From Emcibacteraceae bacterium (lineage in GTDB: Bacteria; Pseudomonadota; Alphaproteobacteria; Sphingomonadales; Emcibacteraceae): a stretch of 7,078 bases of DNA. Made by a program: the position numbers and the translations under genes. Of the stretch, positions 1-5,798 are shown piece by piece (the stretch's first letter is position 1; each line of letters opens with the position of its first letter). Location: positions 1 to 7,078 of the forward strand of contig JAESUD010000365.1 of assembly GCA_016763335.1 (NCBI GenBank). Direction: 5' to 3'. Under the pieces are notes generated by a model. The model was not told the origin of the DNA and did no database searches. It saw only the letters and a program-made list of their open reading frames with translations.

Positions 1-549
1 ATTGAAGCCATGAAAAAGATTAAGGCCTTAAGTAAAGCACATAAAAACATACCTATTATCGCTCTAACCGCCTTCAGCAAACAAGCCATAGGGAACGATT
101 TTACCGAATTAGGTATGGATGGTTATTTAGCAAAGCCTATAAGCAAAAAAAGCTTAATTAATGAAATTAAAAGGCATTTAAACCTGAGTGAAAATAAAGA
201 ATATTCAGCGCTAAAGGAAACATCGGTTAATAAAGAAACATTGCTTAATTTAATCAATGATGTCGGATTTGACGCAACAACACGTTTATTCAATGTCTTC
301 CGATCAGAGACTGAACAGAGATTTAAAAATATAAAAGGGTATATACAAACGGAAAATTATCCACTGTTGGAATGCGAAAGCCACGCATTAAAAAGCGCAT
401 CCTATAACTTCGGGTTAGATCAATTAGGAAAAACAATGGACTTAATGGAACAAGCAGCCATCAAAAAAGATTTGAAAAATATCAAGAATATTGCCGAAAC
501 GGCGATCCAGAATTTCGAGATCATACCGGCAGAGGTGAAACAGTTATAA
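1..549 (+). CDS. Receiver-Hpt phosphotransfer protein, C-terminal part (5' end outside the window)
   Basis: The reading frame is open from base 1, so the gene starts upstream; the ATG at base 10 lies inside a receiver domain and is not the start. Visible residues 1-60 are the second half of a receiver, with the conserved Thr23 (IIALTAF) and Lys45 (YLAKPI) of the phosphorylation site; the acceptor Asp is off-window. Residues about 75-180 form a helical Hpt domain with the motif ESHALKSAS, in which His128 (codon 382-384) is the likely phosphorylated histidine. Hpt domains pass phosphate from a hybrid kinase's receiver to a final response regulator. The gene may be a stand-alone receiver-Hpt protein or the tail of another hybrid kinase; the window cannot decide. 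It converges on the sigma-54 regulator gene and overlaps it by 6 bp. It could supply the Hpt step that the kinase at 2016-3923 lacks. Confidence 0.88.
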   Translation: MEAMKKIKALSKAHKNIPIIALTAFSKQAIGNDFTELGMDGYLAKPISKKSLINEIKRHLNLSENKEYSALKETSVNKETLLNLINDVGFDATTRLFNVFRSETEQRFKNIKGYIQTENYPLLECESHALKSASYNFGLDQLGKTMDLMEQAAIKKDLKNIKNIAETAIQNFEIIPAEVKQL

Positions 550-1965
550 TTCCACGCCCCAACCACGCATCTTTCTATAAATTGTTGATGGGCTGACTTC
601 TAAAAATGCCGCAGCCTTAACAACATTACCATCACATTGTTTAATGGTTTTTTCCATAGCATCTTTTTCAACAACCCAAAGGGGCATTATTTCATCATTA
701 TTTTGCCCCTGCACGGTCACTGCATTGTTATTGGAAGAAATACTATTTCTCATAAAGTTCGACTTTGCTGGGCGTGAAGGAAGCGCTTTATTATTTGTCA
801 TCAATATTTCCGGTAGCATATTCATGGTTACAACCTCACCGTCACTCAGCACGACAATCTGCTGAATGATATTTTGCAATTCGCGAACATTTCCCGGCCA
901 TGAATAATCTGAAAACAGCTTTAATACACTTTCGTCGAACTGATTAAATCTCTTCTGTTCTTGCAACGTGTATTTATTAAGGAAATGTTCAGCAAGCTCA
1001 ATAATATCTTCTTCCCGATCTTTCAAGGGCGGCATATGAATTGGAATGACAAACAATCTATAATATAAGTCTTCACGAAATTTTCCAAGATTAACCTGTT
1101 CATGCGGATCTTTATTTGAGGCACATACAAAGCGAATATCAACGGTAATATCCTTATCGCCACCAACTTTTCTGAATGTTTTTGTCTGTATGAAACGCAG
1201 TAACTTTATCTGAAGATCAATATCCAGCTCGCAAATCTCATCAAGAAACAATGTCCCGCCATCCGCAGATAAAGCGGCACCATCACGGTTGGAAATCGCG
1301 CCGGTAAAGGCGCCTTTTTTATGGCCAAAAATCTCACTTTCCAATAACTCTCTAGGAATTGATCCACAATTAATTGCAACAAACGGTTTGTTTCTTCGTT
1401 TACTTTGTGAATGCAGTGCTTCCGCGCATATTTCTTTACCGGAACCACTTTCCCCGGTGATAAATACCGACGCATCACTTGTTGAAGCACTTTTAATTAT
1501 TTGATAAACCGCTTTCATAGGATAGCTGGAACCGACAAAATGGTTTAACCCGCTTTTGGGAACAGTTTCCTCAAATTTTTCAACGATTTTTTTAAGCTCA
1601 TTATTGTCTAGGGCATTGCGAACCGTTGTTGTAAGCCGTCCCGCATTAAATGGTTTTAAAATAAAATCAAACGCCCCTTTCTGCATCGCCTCTACGGCGA
1701 CCTCAATAGATCCATGAGCCGTTATAACAATTACATTGGTGGAAATATTATTTTCATTAATAAAATCCAGAATTTCCATGCCGCTCATATCTGGCAATTT
1801 TAAATCTAGTAAAATTAACGAAGGCGTGACGTTTTTCAGCATACTCAATACTTCAGCCCCACTCGAACAATGATAAACCTCATGTCCAGTCGGCTTTAAA
1901 TATTCCATATATGTTAAGGCTAAAGAAAATGAATCTTCAATTAATAATATATCTACTGATTTCAT
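544..1965 (-). CDS. LuxO-like sigma-54-dependent response regulator (NtrC family)
   Basis: Transcription activator of RpoN promoters, 473 residues, with full NtrC-family architecture. The receiver (1-120) has acidic pocket Glu10/Asp11, acceptor Asp54 (LLDLKLPD), Thr82 and Lys104. The AAA+ domain (about 142-370) has Walker A GESGSGKE at 171-178, an intact sigma-54-contacting GAFTGA at 218-223, and Walker B TLFLDE at 238-243. A Fis-type helix-turn-helix occupies about 437-473, with recognition segment SPSTIYRKM. The AAA+ start (FVGSSYPMKAVY) and the helix-turn-helix closely recall Vibrio LuxO from memory; no alignment was run. The start at 1965 is chosen because GGAG lies 6 nt upstream and the receiver fold begins there. 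A longer version from 2037 would overlap the kinase gene and add an unconserved 24-residue leader. It is last in the operon, 50 nt after the kinase gene with no terminator between. The LuxO identity is probable; the family is certain. Confidence 0.95.
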   Translation of the reverse strand: MKSVDILLIEDSFSLALTYMEYLKPTGHEVYHCSSGAEVLSMLKNVTPSLILLDLKLPDMSGMEILDFINENNISTNVIVITAHGSIEVAVEAMQKGAFDFILKPFNAGRLTTTVRNALDNNELKKIVEKFEETVPKSGLNHFVGSSYPMKAVYQIIKSASTSDASVFITGESGSGKEICAEALHSQSKRRNKPFVAINCGSIPRELLESEIFGHKKGAFTGAISNRDGAALSADGGTLFLDEICELDIDLQIKLLRFIQTKTFRKVGGDKDITVDIRFVCASNKDPHEQVNLGKFREDLYYRLFVIPIHMPPLKDREEDIIELAEHFLNKYTLQEQKRFNQFDESVLKLFSDYSWPGNVRELQNIIQQIVVLSDGEVVTMNMLPEILMTNNKALPSRPAKSNFMRNSISSNNNAVTVQGQNNDEIMPLWVVEKDAMEKTIKQCDGNVVKAAAFLEVSPSTIYRKMRGWGVEL

Positions 1966-1971
1966 ATATTG

Positions 1972-1975
1972 CTCC
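1972..1975 (-). promoter_or_regulatory. Ribosome binding site of the sigma-54 regulator gene
   Basis: GGAG on the minus strand, 6 nt before the ATG at 1965. No comparable site precedes the upstream in-frame starts at 1989 or 2037, so this fixes the start of the regulator. Confidence 0.75.
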
Positions 1976-2015
1976 AAATTTACACACATACTACCACTCA
2001 AATACTTACAAAATG

Positions 2016-3923
2016 CTAATGAACCTGCGGAACCCACCTTGTCAGAGTTGCCAACAATTGCCGCTTCCGAACCGGCTTTGCCAAATAGTCATCCATACCC
2101 GAAGAAATAAACAAATCTTTTTCATCATTATAAGCATGGGCGGTTAAGGCGATAATAGGGACTTTTGATATGTCATCATTTAAGATACGAATTTCCTGTG
2201 TGGCCGTGATACCGTCCATTTCAGGTGTCGAAATATCCATCAAAATAGCATGAAGGTTATCTTGATTATGATGTTTTACATATTCCAGCGCTTCTTTGCC
2301 ATTTTGAACAACATCTACTTTAAAACGGGTATTTTTTAACATTGCAACAACAACTTCCTGATTGGTTATACAGTCTTCAACCAGCAGAACTTTTTTCTTA
2401 TTCTGCTCTTCATTTAGTTTTGTGCCATTATTTTTCATAGAAGATAGGACGGAAACTACATCGCTCGTTCTCAAATCTATATCATGTCTCTCTATTTCTT
2501 TACTTTTTTCCATGCTTACGGAAAAGGAAAAGCAAGACCCAATGCCTTCTCGACTTTTAACGGTAATTAACCCACCCATTTTTTCGACAATTTTTTGTGA
2601 AAGGGAAAGTCCAAGCCCTAGCCCCATATAACAACGGTCAAAGCCATCATCAATTTGTTTGAATTCTTCAAATATCTTTTTCTGATTTTCTGCTGAAATA
2701 CCTATTCCTGTATCTTTTATTTGAAAACATATTTCTACGTTATTTTTACTTATATCTTTAACATCCGTTTCTAGGGTTACATTACCGTCAGAAGTAAATT
2801 TAAAGGCATTTGATAATAAGTTAATCAGCACTTGTTTAAGGTGGCCTTCATCACCAACAAGCACCAAATCCTTGGTCGCGAGGTTAATAATAGAAAACTG
2901 TAAATTCTTATTTTTTGCCTCAAAGGAAAATTCATTTTCCAAATGGCCCAATAATTCAAAGAATGAAAACCGATTAATGGAAAGGTTGAATTTATTTTTC
3001 TCAATTCGTGAAAAATCCAGAATATCATCAACAATGATCATTAAGTTCTCAGAAGAATTTATAATGACGTCGATGTACTTATCCTGCTCGTCTGTAATAT
3101 GCCCTTCCTTTAACATGTCCGCCATGCCCATAATGCCGTTTATCGGGGTTCTGATCTCGTGGCTCATAACTGCAAGAAATTTATTCTCCGCTTCATTCGA
3201 TGCTTCCGCTTTATCTTTTGCCACTTCCAAGTCGGCAAGGATTTGCTCTCGGTGGTTTTGACTTTGCCGCAGGCTGTTAACAGATTCCGCCAGATTTCCA
3301 AACTCAATCGCCGCCGCTTTGGGAAGATTAAGCGGGGCGATTTGTGTGCTATCGGAAAGCTGAAGCAGTTTTCCGTTAATCCTACTGATCGGCTTAATAA
3401 TGAAATACTTAATCGAGACATAAAATGAGCCTGTCATGATCAAGACAATCAACGTCGCTAGTATTATAATTGGTCTTGTCCGCTGCGATACCTGCTCAGA
3501 GAATGACAATGTTCCCCAATAAAGCTCTATTGTTCCAAATGTCTCACCGGCTAGTACGACATCATGGGAAAATGAAATGCTTGCCTCTGCTCCCTGTCCA
3601 TTTAAGTTTCCTCTTTCAACAAGTATTTTTCCTACTTCATTAAAGAGAATTATTTTAATAATATCGGGGTCAGTGGTTAAAACCTGTTCAACCAGAGTTT
3701 CGAGGACGGGCCGATCTTCGGAAATGACCGCGTTTAAACTTCCCGCCGAAAGAAAAGAAAGAACCCTTTCATTCTGTTCGATCAATTGTTGTTTAATATA
3801 TTGTTTCTCGTAAATATTTATGGTGACAATTAAGCCACTGCCAAGAATGACCCCGAGAATGCAAAATATCAAGGATATCTGTTGTAGTAATCCCAGACGA
3901 GGAAGAGGCCAGAATTTAATCAT
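2016..3923 (-). CDS. Membrane hybrid sensor histidine kinase with C-terminal receiver
   Basis: A 635-residue inner-membrane kinase. Membrane segments lie at about 16-38 and 151-171 and enclose a periplasmic sensor region of roughly 110 residues, probably PAS/Cache-like (inference). A HAMP-like linker and helix (172-245) lead to HisKA with phospho-His255 (SHEIRTPING). The ATPase domain has its N-box near 362-377 (NLLSNAFKF), G1 DTGIGI at 404-409 and G2 GLGLGL at 434-439. A receiver (511-630) has acceptor Asp563 (ILMDISTPEMDG), ALTAH and LAKP. There is no Hpt domain after the receiver, so a separate Hpt protein is needed to pass phosphate on. The start at 3923 has AGGAG 7 nt upstream and begins just before the first membrane segment; upstream in-frame ATGs back to 4061 lie inside the preceding gene. 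It overlaps that gene by 8 bp, suggesting translational coupling. The binding-protein/kinase pairing resembles LuxP-LuxQ and TorT-TorS. Confidence 0.95.
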   Translation of the reverse strand: MIKFWPLPRLGLLQQISLIFCILGVILGSGLIVTINIYEKQYIKQQLIEQNERVLSFLSAGSLNAVISEDRPVLETLVEQVLTTDPDIIKIILFNEVGKILVERGNLNGQGAEASISFSHDVVLAGETFGTIELYWGTLSFSEQVSQRTRPIIILATLIVLIMTGSFYVSIKYFIIKPISRINGKLLQLSDSTQIAPLNLPKAAAIEFGNLAESVNSLRQSQNHREQILADLEVAKDKAEASNEAENKFLAVMSHEIRTPINGIMGMADMLKEGHITDEQDKYIDVIINSSENLMIIVDDILDFSRIEKNKFNLSINRFSFFELLGHLENEFSFEAKNKNLQFSIINLATKDLVLVGDEGHLKQVLINLLSNAFKFTSDGNVTLETDVKDISKNNVEICFQIKDTGIGISAENQKKIFEEFKQIDDGFDRCYMGLGLGLSLSQKIVEKMGGLITVKSREGIGSCFSFSVSMEKSKEIERHDIDLRTSDVVSVLSSMKNNGTKLNEEQNKKKVLLVEDCITNQEVVVAMLKNTRFKVDVVQNGKEALEYVKHHNQDNLHAILMDISTPEMDGITATQEIRILNDDISKVPIIALTAHAYNDEKDLFISSGMDDYLAKPVRKRQLLATLTRWVPQVH

Positions 3924-4794
3924 TCTTGTTCTCCTTTTTTCTACTCTCATCTCTAACGATATAAAAATACTTATTGAGTGAAATGGCCCGACGAGTTTCT
4001 TCATAATCGTTGTCATCCCCCAAGAGGAAACCCTGTTTTGAAATCCCCTGTAATATTTCAACTGTCGTTAAATTAAGCAACGCTTCACGAATGGCATCAA
4101 TCAAATTCCCATCAAGTCCTTTTCTTGCGACCCATGGTTTTGTCACATTATTAAACTCGACCAGTTTTTTAAGCTTCGCCCCTTTGGCAATCAATTTTTT
4201 AAAAGTACCCTCTTTCAAAGCACCCGCATCATAATCCCCGGCATTGACCGCTGTACCCACGGTGTCGTGCCTGCCTAGATAGTCATATTCTTTTAAATCA
4301 CTGGCATATATTCCCTCGGACATCATGTGGTTTTGCGAAAGGTATCGTCCGATCGTCGACCTCGGATTGCCAAAGGCAAACGATTTACCTTTCAGGTCTT
4401 TTATCGATGTAATTGAACTATCCGCGCGGATGCAAATCACACCCTTGAATATTTTTTGGCCGTTCTGATTTTCCATAGCAATGATTTGTAAGGCCGGCTC
4501 TGCTATTTTAGCGAAAACATAGGACGCAGGGCCAAGCTGGGTAAAATCCACCTCTCCACTCGCTATTGCCTCAACGCCTTTTTTATAAGTCGAGAAAACC
4601 TGCAAGCGAATGTGAACATCTTGCGAAAAATGCTCACTTAACCGCTGTTCAAGATGATTAAGTATCGGTCTAAAATTAGTCACCATAACAGTTGGCTTGT
4701 CGGCCGAGTACAGACCAAAAGTCAATTTTATTTCGCCATGCGAATTACAAGTTAAAATGAAAAAAATGAAAAAAAGTCTAAATAATTTACTCAT
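3916..4794 (-). CDS. PhnD-like periplasmic binding protein, probable sensory partner of the kinase
   Basis: A 292-residue exported solute-binding protein of the PhnD (phosphate/phosphite/phosphonate) family. A signal peptide covers residues 1 to about 20 (basic MSKLFR, then a Phe/Ile-rich core), with likely cleavage after NSHG; Cys16 follows ILT, a poor lipobox, so a lipoprotein is less likely. Family features are FGLYSADKP near 26-34, DFTQLGPASY at 83-92, SIKDLKGKSFAFGNPRSTIG at 130-149 (the STxG segment contacts the ligand oxyanion in PhnD relatives) and HDTVGTAV..GDYDAGAL at 176-193. No ABC permease or ATPase gene is adjacent. It is first in an operon with a sensor kinase, so I infer that it presents a ligand to the kinase rather than feeding a transporter. 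The ligand is unknown. The ATG at 4794 is preferred over an adjacent GTG at 4797 because AGAGGA is then 7 nt upstream. A sigma-54 promoter precedes it. Confidence 0.92.
   Translation of the reverse strand: MSKLFRLFFIFFILTCNSHGEIKLTFGLYSADKPTVMVTNFRPILNHLEQRLSEHFSQDVHIRLQVFSTYKKGVEAIASGEVDFTQLGPASYVFAKIAEPALQIIAMENQNGQKIFKGVICIRADSSITSIKDLKGKSFAFGNPRSTIGRYLSQNHMMSEGIYASDLKEYDYLGRHDTVGTAVNAGDYDAGALKEGTFKKLIAKGAKLKKLVEFNNVTKPWVARKGLDGNLIDAIREALLNLTTVEILQGISKQGFLLGDDNDYEETRRAISLNKYFYIVRDESRKKENKND
3931..3935 (-). promoter_or_regulatory. Ribosome binding site of the hybrid kinase gene
   Basis: AGGAG on the minus strand, 7 nt before the ATG at 3923 and located inside the end of the binding-protein gene. 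It decides the short kinase start over the upstream ATGs. Confidence 0.8.
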
Positions 4795-4801
4795 CACAAA
4801 A

Positions 4802-4807
4802 TCCTCT
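4802..4807 (-). promoter_or_regulatory. Ribosome binding site of the PhnD-like gene
   Basis: AGAGGA on the minus strand, 7 nt from the ATG at 4794 but only 4 nt from the in-frame GTG at 4797, which favours the ATG. Confidence 0.7.
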
Positions 4808-4830
4808 AATTTATATCTTACCCTATAAAA

Positions 4831-4847
4831 TGCAGATATTGTGCCAA
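4831..4847 (-). promoter_or_regulatory. Sigma-54 promoter of the PhnD-kinase-regulator operon
   Basis: The minus strand reads TTGGCAC-AATAT-CTGCA. The -24 box TTGGCAC is a full match to the sigma-54 consensus, the -12 box is cTGCA against TTGCA, and GG (4845-4844) and GC (4833-4832) are exactly 10 nt apart as required. The predicted transcript start is near 4820, giving a leader of about 26 nt that contains the AGAGGA ribosome site. The operon encodes a sigma-54 activator, so autoregulation is likely. Confidence 0.8.
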
Positions 4848-4914
4848 TTAGCCGTGCGATATAATTATTTATTTACAATAAGTTAAGCGAATTTAATTTT
4901 AGCTCATCATTTTA

Positions 4915-4929
4915 TTTGCAAAATGCAAA
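4915..4929. promoter_or_regulatory. LuxO-type operator (upstream activator site) shared by both divergent promoters
   Basis: The inverted repeat TTTGCA-AAA-TGCAAA. Its core TTGCAAAATGCAA fits the Vibrio LuxO binding consensus TTGCA-WWW-TGCAA as I remember it. Its centre at 4922 is about 61 nt upstream of the predicted Nudix transcript start and about 102 nt upstream of the predicted operon start, both within the usual range for sigma-54 activators acting by looping. The regulator at 544-1965 carries a LuxO-like recognition helix. I see only one full copy; a possible half site TGCAG at 4831 overlaps the -12 box of the operon promoter. Confidence 0.75.
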
Positions 4930-4956
4930 GCATAATGACAATACCTTTTTTCTTTT

Positions 4957-4972
4957 CGGCACATCATTTGCA
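4957..4972 (+). promoter_or_regulatory. Sigma-54 promoter of the Nudix gene
   Basis: CGGCAC-ATCAT-TTGCA: the -24 box has one mismatch to TGGCAC, the -12 box TTGCA is perfect, and GG (4958-4959) and GC (4970-4971) are 10 nt apart. The predicted start near 4983 leaves a leader of only about 15 nt, which contains the ribosome site AAGGA at 4986-4990. The spacing supports a real promoter, although the leader is short. Confidence 0.75.
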
Positions 4973-4997
4973 TCTTAAGTTCTGAAAGGATTGAGTA

Positions 4998-5537
4998 ATG
5001 AATAAAAAAGACTGGAAAGTTCTTGAGCAGATAGAAGATTATCGAAATGACAGAAATATTTACATCTATAAGCAAAAATTACGACTGCCAAATAACAATA
5101 TAATAGATAATTTTTATCAAATAAAAATTAATGATTTTGTCACAATGCTCATTCAGGATATGAACGGAAAGTTTTTATGTTTTAATCAATATAAGCACGG
5201 TATTGGCCATGTCGCATTAACACTTCCAGGAGGATTTATTGATGTAGGAGAAACCTCATTACAGGCAGCAAAAAGAGAAATAATGGAAGAAACGGGCTAC
5301 CTATGCCCTAATCTAAATTTTTTGGGAAAATTCGTTCTTAGCGGCAATCAGAAGGTTTGCAATTCGCATATCGTATCAGGAACTAAAGCAAAGAAAGTGT
5401 GCGACCCAACAGAACCAGATCAAGAAAATCCTGAATTAATACTATTATCAACAAAAGAACTCAAACAGGCATTACACGACAAAATGTTCCCCATCATTTC
5501 CCATATAGCTGCAATAGGAATGATTCTATCAAAATAA
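4998..5537 (+). CDS. Nudix hydrolase, ADP-ribose pyrophosphatase-like
   Basis: A 179-residue cytoplasmic hydrolase of nucleoside diphosphates linked to another moiety. The complete Nudix box spans residues 79-101: GFIDVGE, seven residues, then REIMEETGY. It has all the metal-binding glutamates (Glu94, Glu97, Glu98); the last position is Tyr rather than the usual Ile/Leu/Val. The preceding strand (NQYKHGIGHVALTLPGG, 63-79) is typical of ADP-ribose or ADP-sugar pyrophosphatases, but the substrate cannot be read from sequence. The start ATG has AAGGA 7 nt upstream. It is transcribed alone, divergent from the phosphorelay operon, from its own sigma-54 promoter with the LuxO-type operator upstream, and ends at a terminator. 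It is therefore the best candidate output gene of the neighbouring regulator. It could lower a nucleotide-type signal or metabolite, but that is inference. Confidence 0.93.
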   Translation: MNKKDWKVLEQIEDYRNDRNIYIYKQKLRLPNNNIIDNFYQIKINDFVTMLIQDMNGKFLCFNQYKHGIGHVALTLPGGFIDVGETSLQAAKREIMEETGYLCPNLNFLGKFVLSGNQKVCNSHIVSGTKAKKVCDPTEPDQENPELILLSTKELKQALHDKMFPIISHIAAIGMILSK

Positions 5538-5547
5538 CCCCTCCAAT

Positions 5548-5583
5548 AATAACCCCGGCCGCCAGGACCAGGGTTATTTTTTT
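5548..5583 (+). terminator. Rho-independent terminator of the Nudix gene
   Basis: Arms AATAACCC (5548-5555) and GGGTTATT (5571-5578) form a perfect 8-bp stem around a 15-nt GC-rich loop, followed by a T run through 5583. It begins 10 nt after the Nudix stop codon. On the minus strand it lies directly after the tRNA fragment's CCA, so it may once have ended that tRNA transcript too, though the T run on that side is poor. Confidence 0.85.
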
Positions 5584-5624
5584 GGTTTCTGTTGTTGGAT
5601 TTGAACCAACGACCTTCAGGTTAT
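5583..5624 (-). other. tRNA 3'-end fragment, probable attachment-site remnant
   Basis: Read on the minus strand: anticodon-loop residues AUAA (35-38), stem CCTGA, variable loop AGGTC, a perfect T arm (GTTGG-TTCAAAT-CCAAC, 5594-5610), an acceptor 3' strand AACAGAA, discriminator A and encoded CCA (5585-5583). The 5' half (acceptor, D arm, anticodon 5' stem) is missing; to the right the sequence turns into unrelated AT-rich DNA. Anticodon NAU and the ATAACCTGAAGGTC segment resemble CAU (Met or initiator Met) tRNAs. A72 next to A73 would also fit an initiator, but the rest of the acceptor strand has drifted or differs, so the identity is tentative. Confidence 0.8.
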
Positions 5625-5798
5625 TATTTTGTTTTCTTTAGTTACGCCCTATATACAAATTTTATTATTTATGGTCATAAACTACTGATATATTGACATT
5701 ATATTAAATAATATCTACTCCTGAAAATCATAACAAACTAACGATTTCGCTTCCGCATGCTTCCGTATTGTTTCTGAGAATTAGAATTGGAGTATTCT
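5625..5798. other. AT-rich non-coding gap before the integrase remnant
   Basis: No open frame of note. It contains a TTGACA hexamer at 5693-5698 without a convincing -10 box at 16-18 nt, a perfect AT palindrome ATATTA-AA-TAATAT at 5701-5714, and a tandem 10-bp repeat at 5749-5768. It probably held the integrase promoter and arm-type binding sites of the element. Confidence 0.4.
5749..5768. repeat. Tandem 10-bp repeat upstream of the integrase remnant
   Basis: GCTTCCGCAT is followed directly by GCTTCCGTAT, with one mismatch. It lies 30 nt before the integrase start, where arm-type integrase or excisionase sites are often found; that role is a guess. Confidence 0.45.

Noticed and set aside
1966..2037. 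Longer N terminus for the sigma-54 regulator from 2037 or 1989
   Set aside because: The extra 24 residues are not receiver-like, would overlap the kinase gene and have no good ribosome site; GGAG sits 6 nt before the ATG at 1965.
2872..3261. Plus-strand open frame of 129 codons inside the kinase gene
   Set aside because: It is a shadow of the kinase coding strand with no family features or ribosome site.
3924..4061. 46-residue extension of the kinase from 4061
   Set aside because: It lies wholly inside the PhnD-like gene in another frame; AGGAG and the membrane topology support 3923.
3916..4794. PhnD-like protein as a phosphonate ABC-transporter component
   Set aside because: No permease or ATPase gene is in the operon, and the kinase gene overlaps it by 8 bp; a sensory role fits better, though transport cannot be excluded.
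4798..4997. qrr-like small RNA driven by the sigma-54 promoters
   Set aside because: Both predicted transcripts start within about 30 nt of a start codon, leaving no room for a small RNA, and no Qrr-like core is visible.
5583..5624. Functional tRNA gene
   Set aside because: The acceptor 5' strand, D arm and anticodon 5' stem are absent on the right side.
5693..5698. Sigma-70 promoter with a TTGACA -35 box
   Set aside because: No acceptable -10 hexamer lies 16-18 nt downstream, so it is only noted within the gap.
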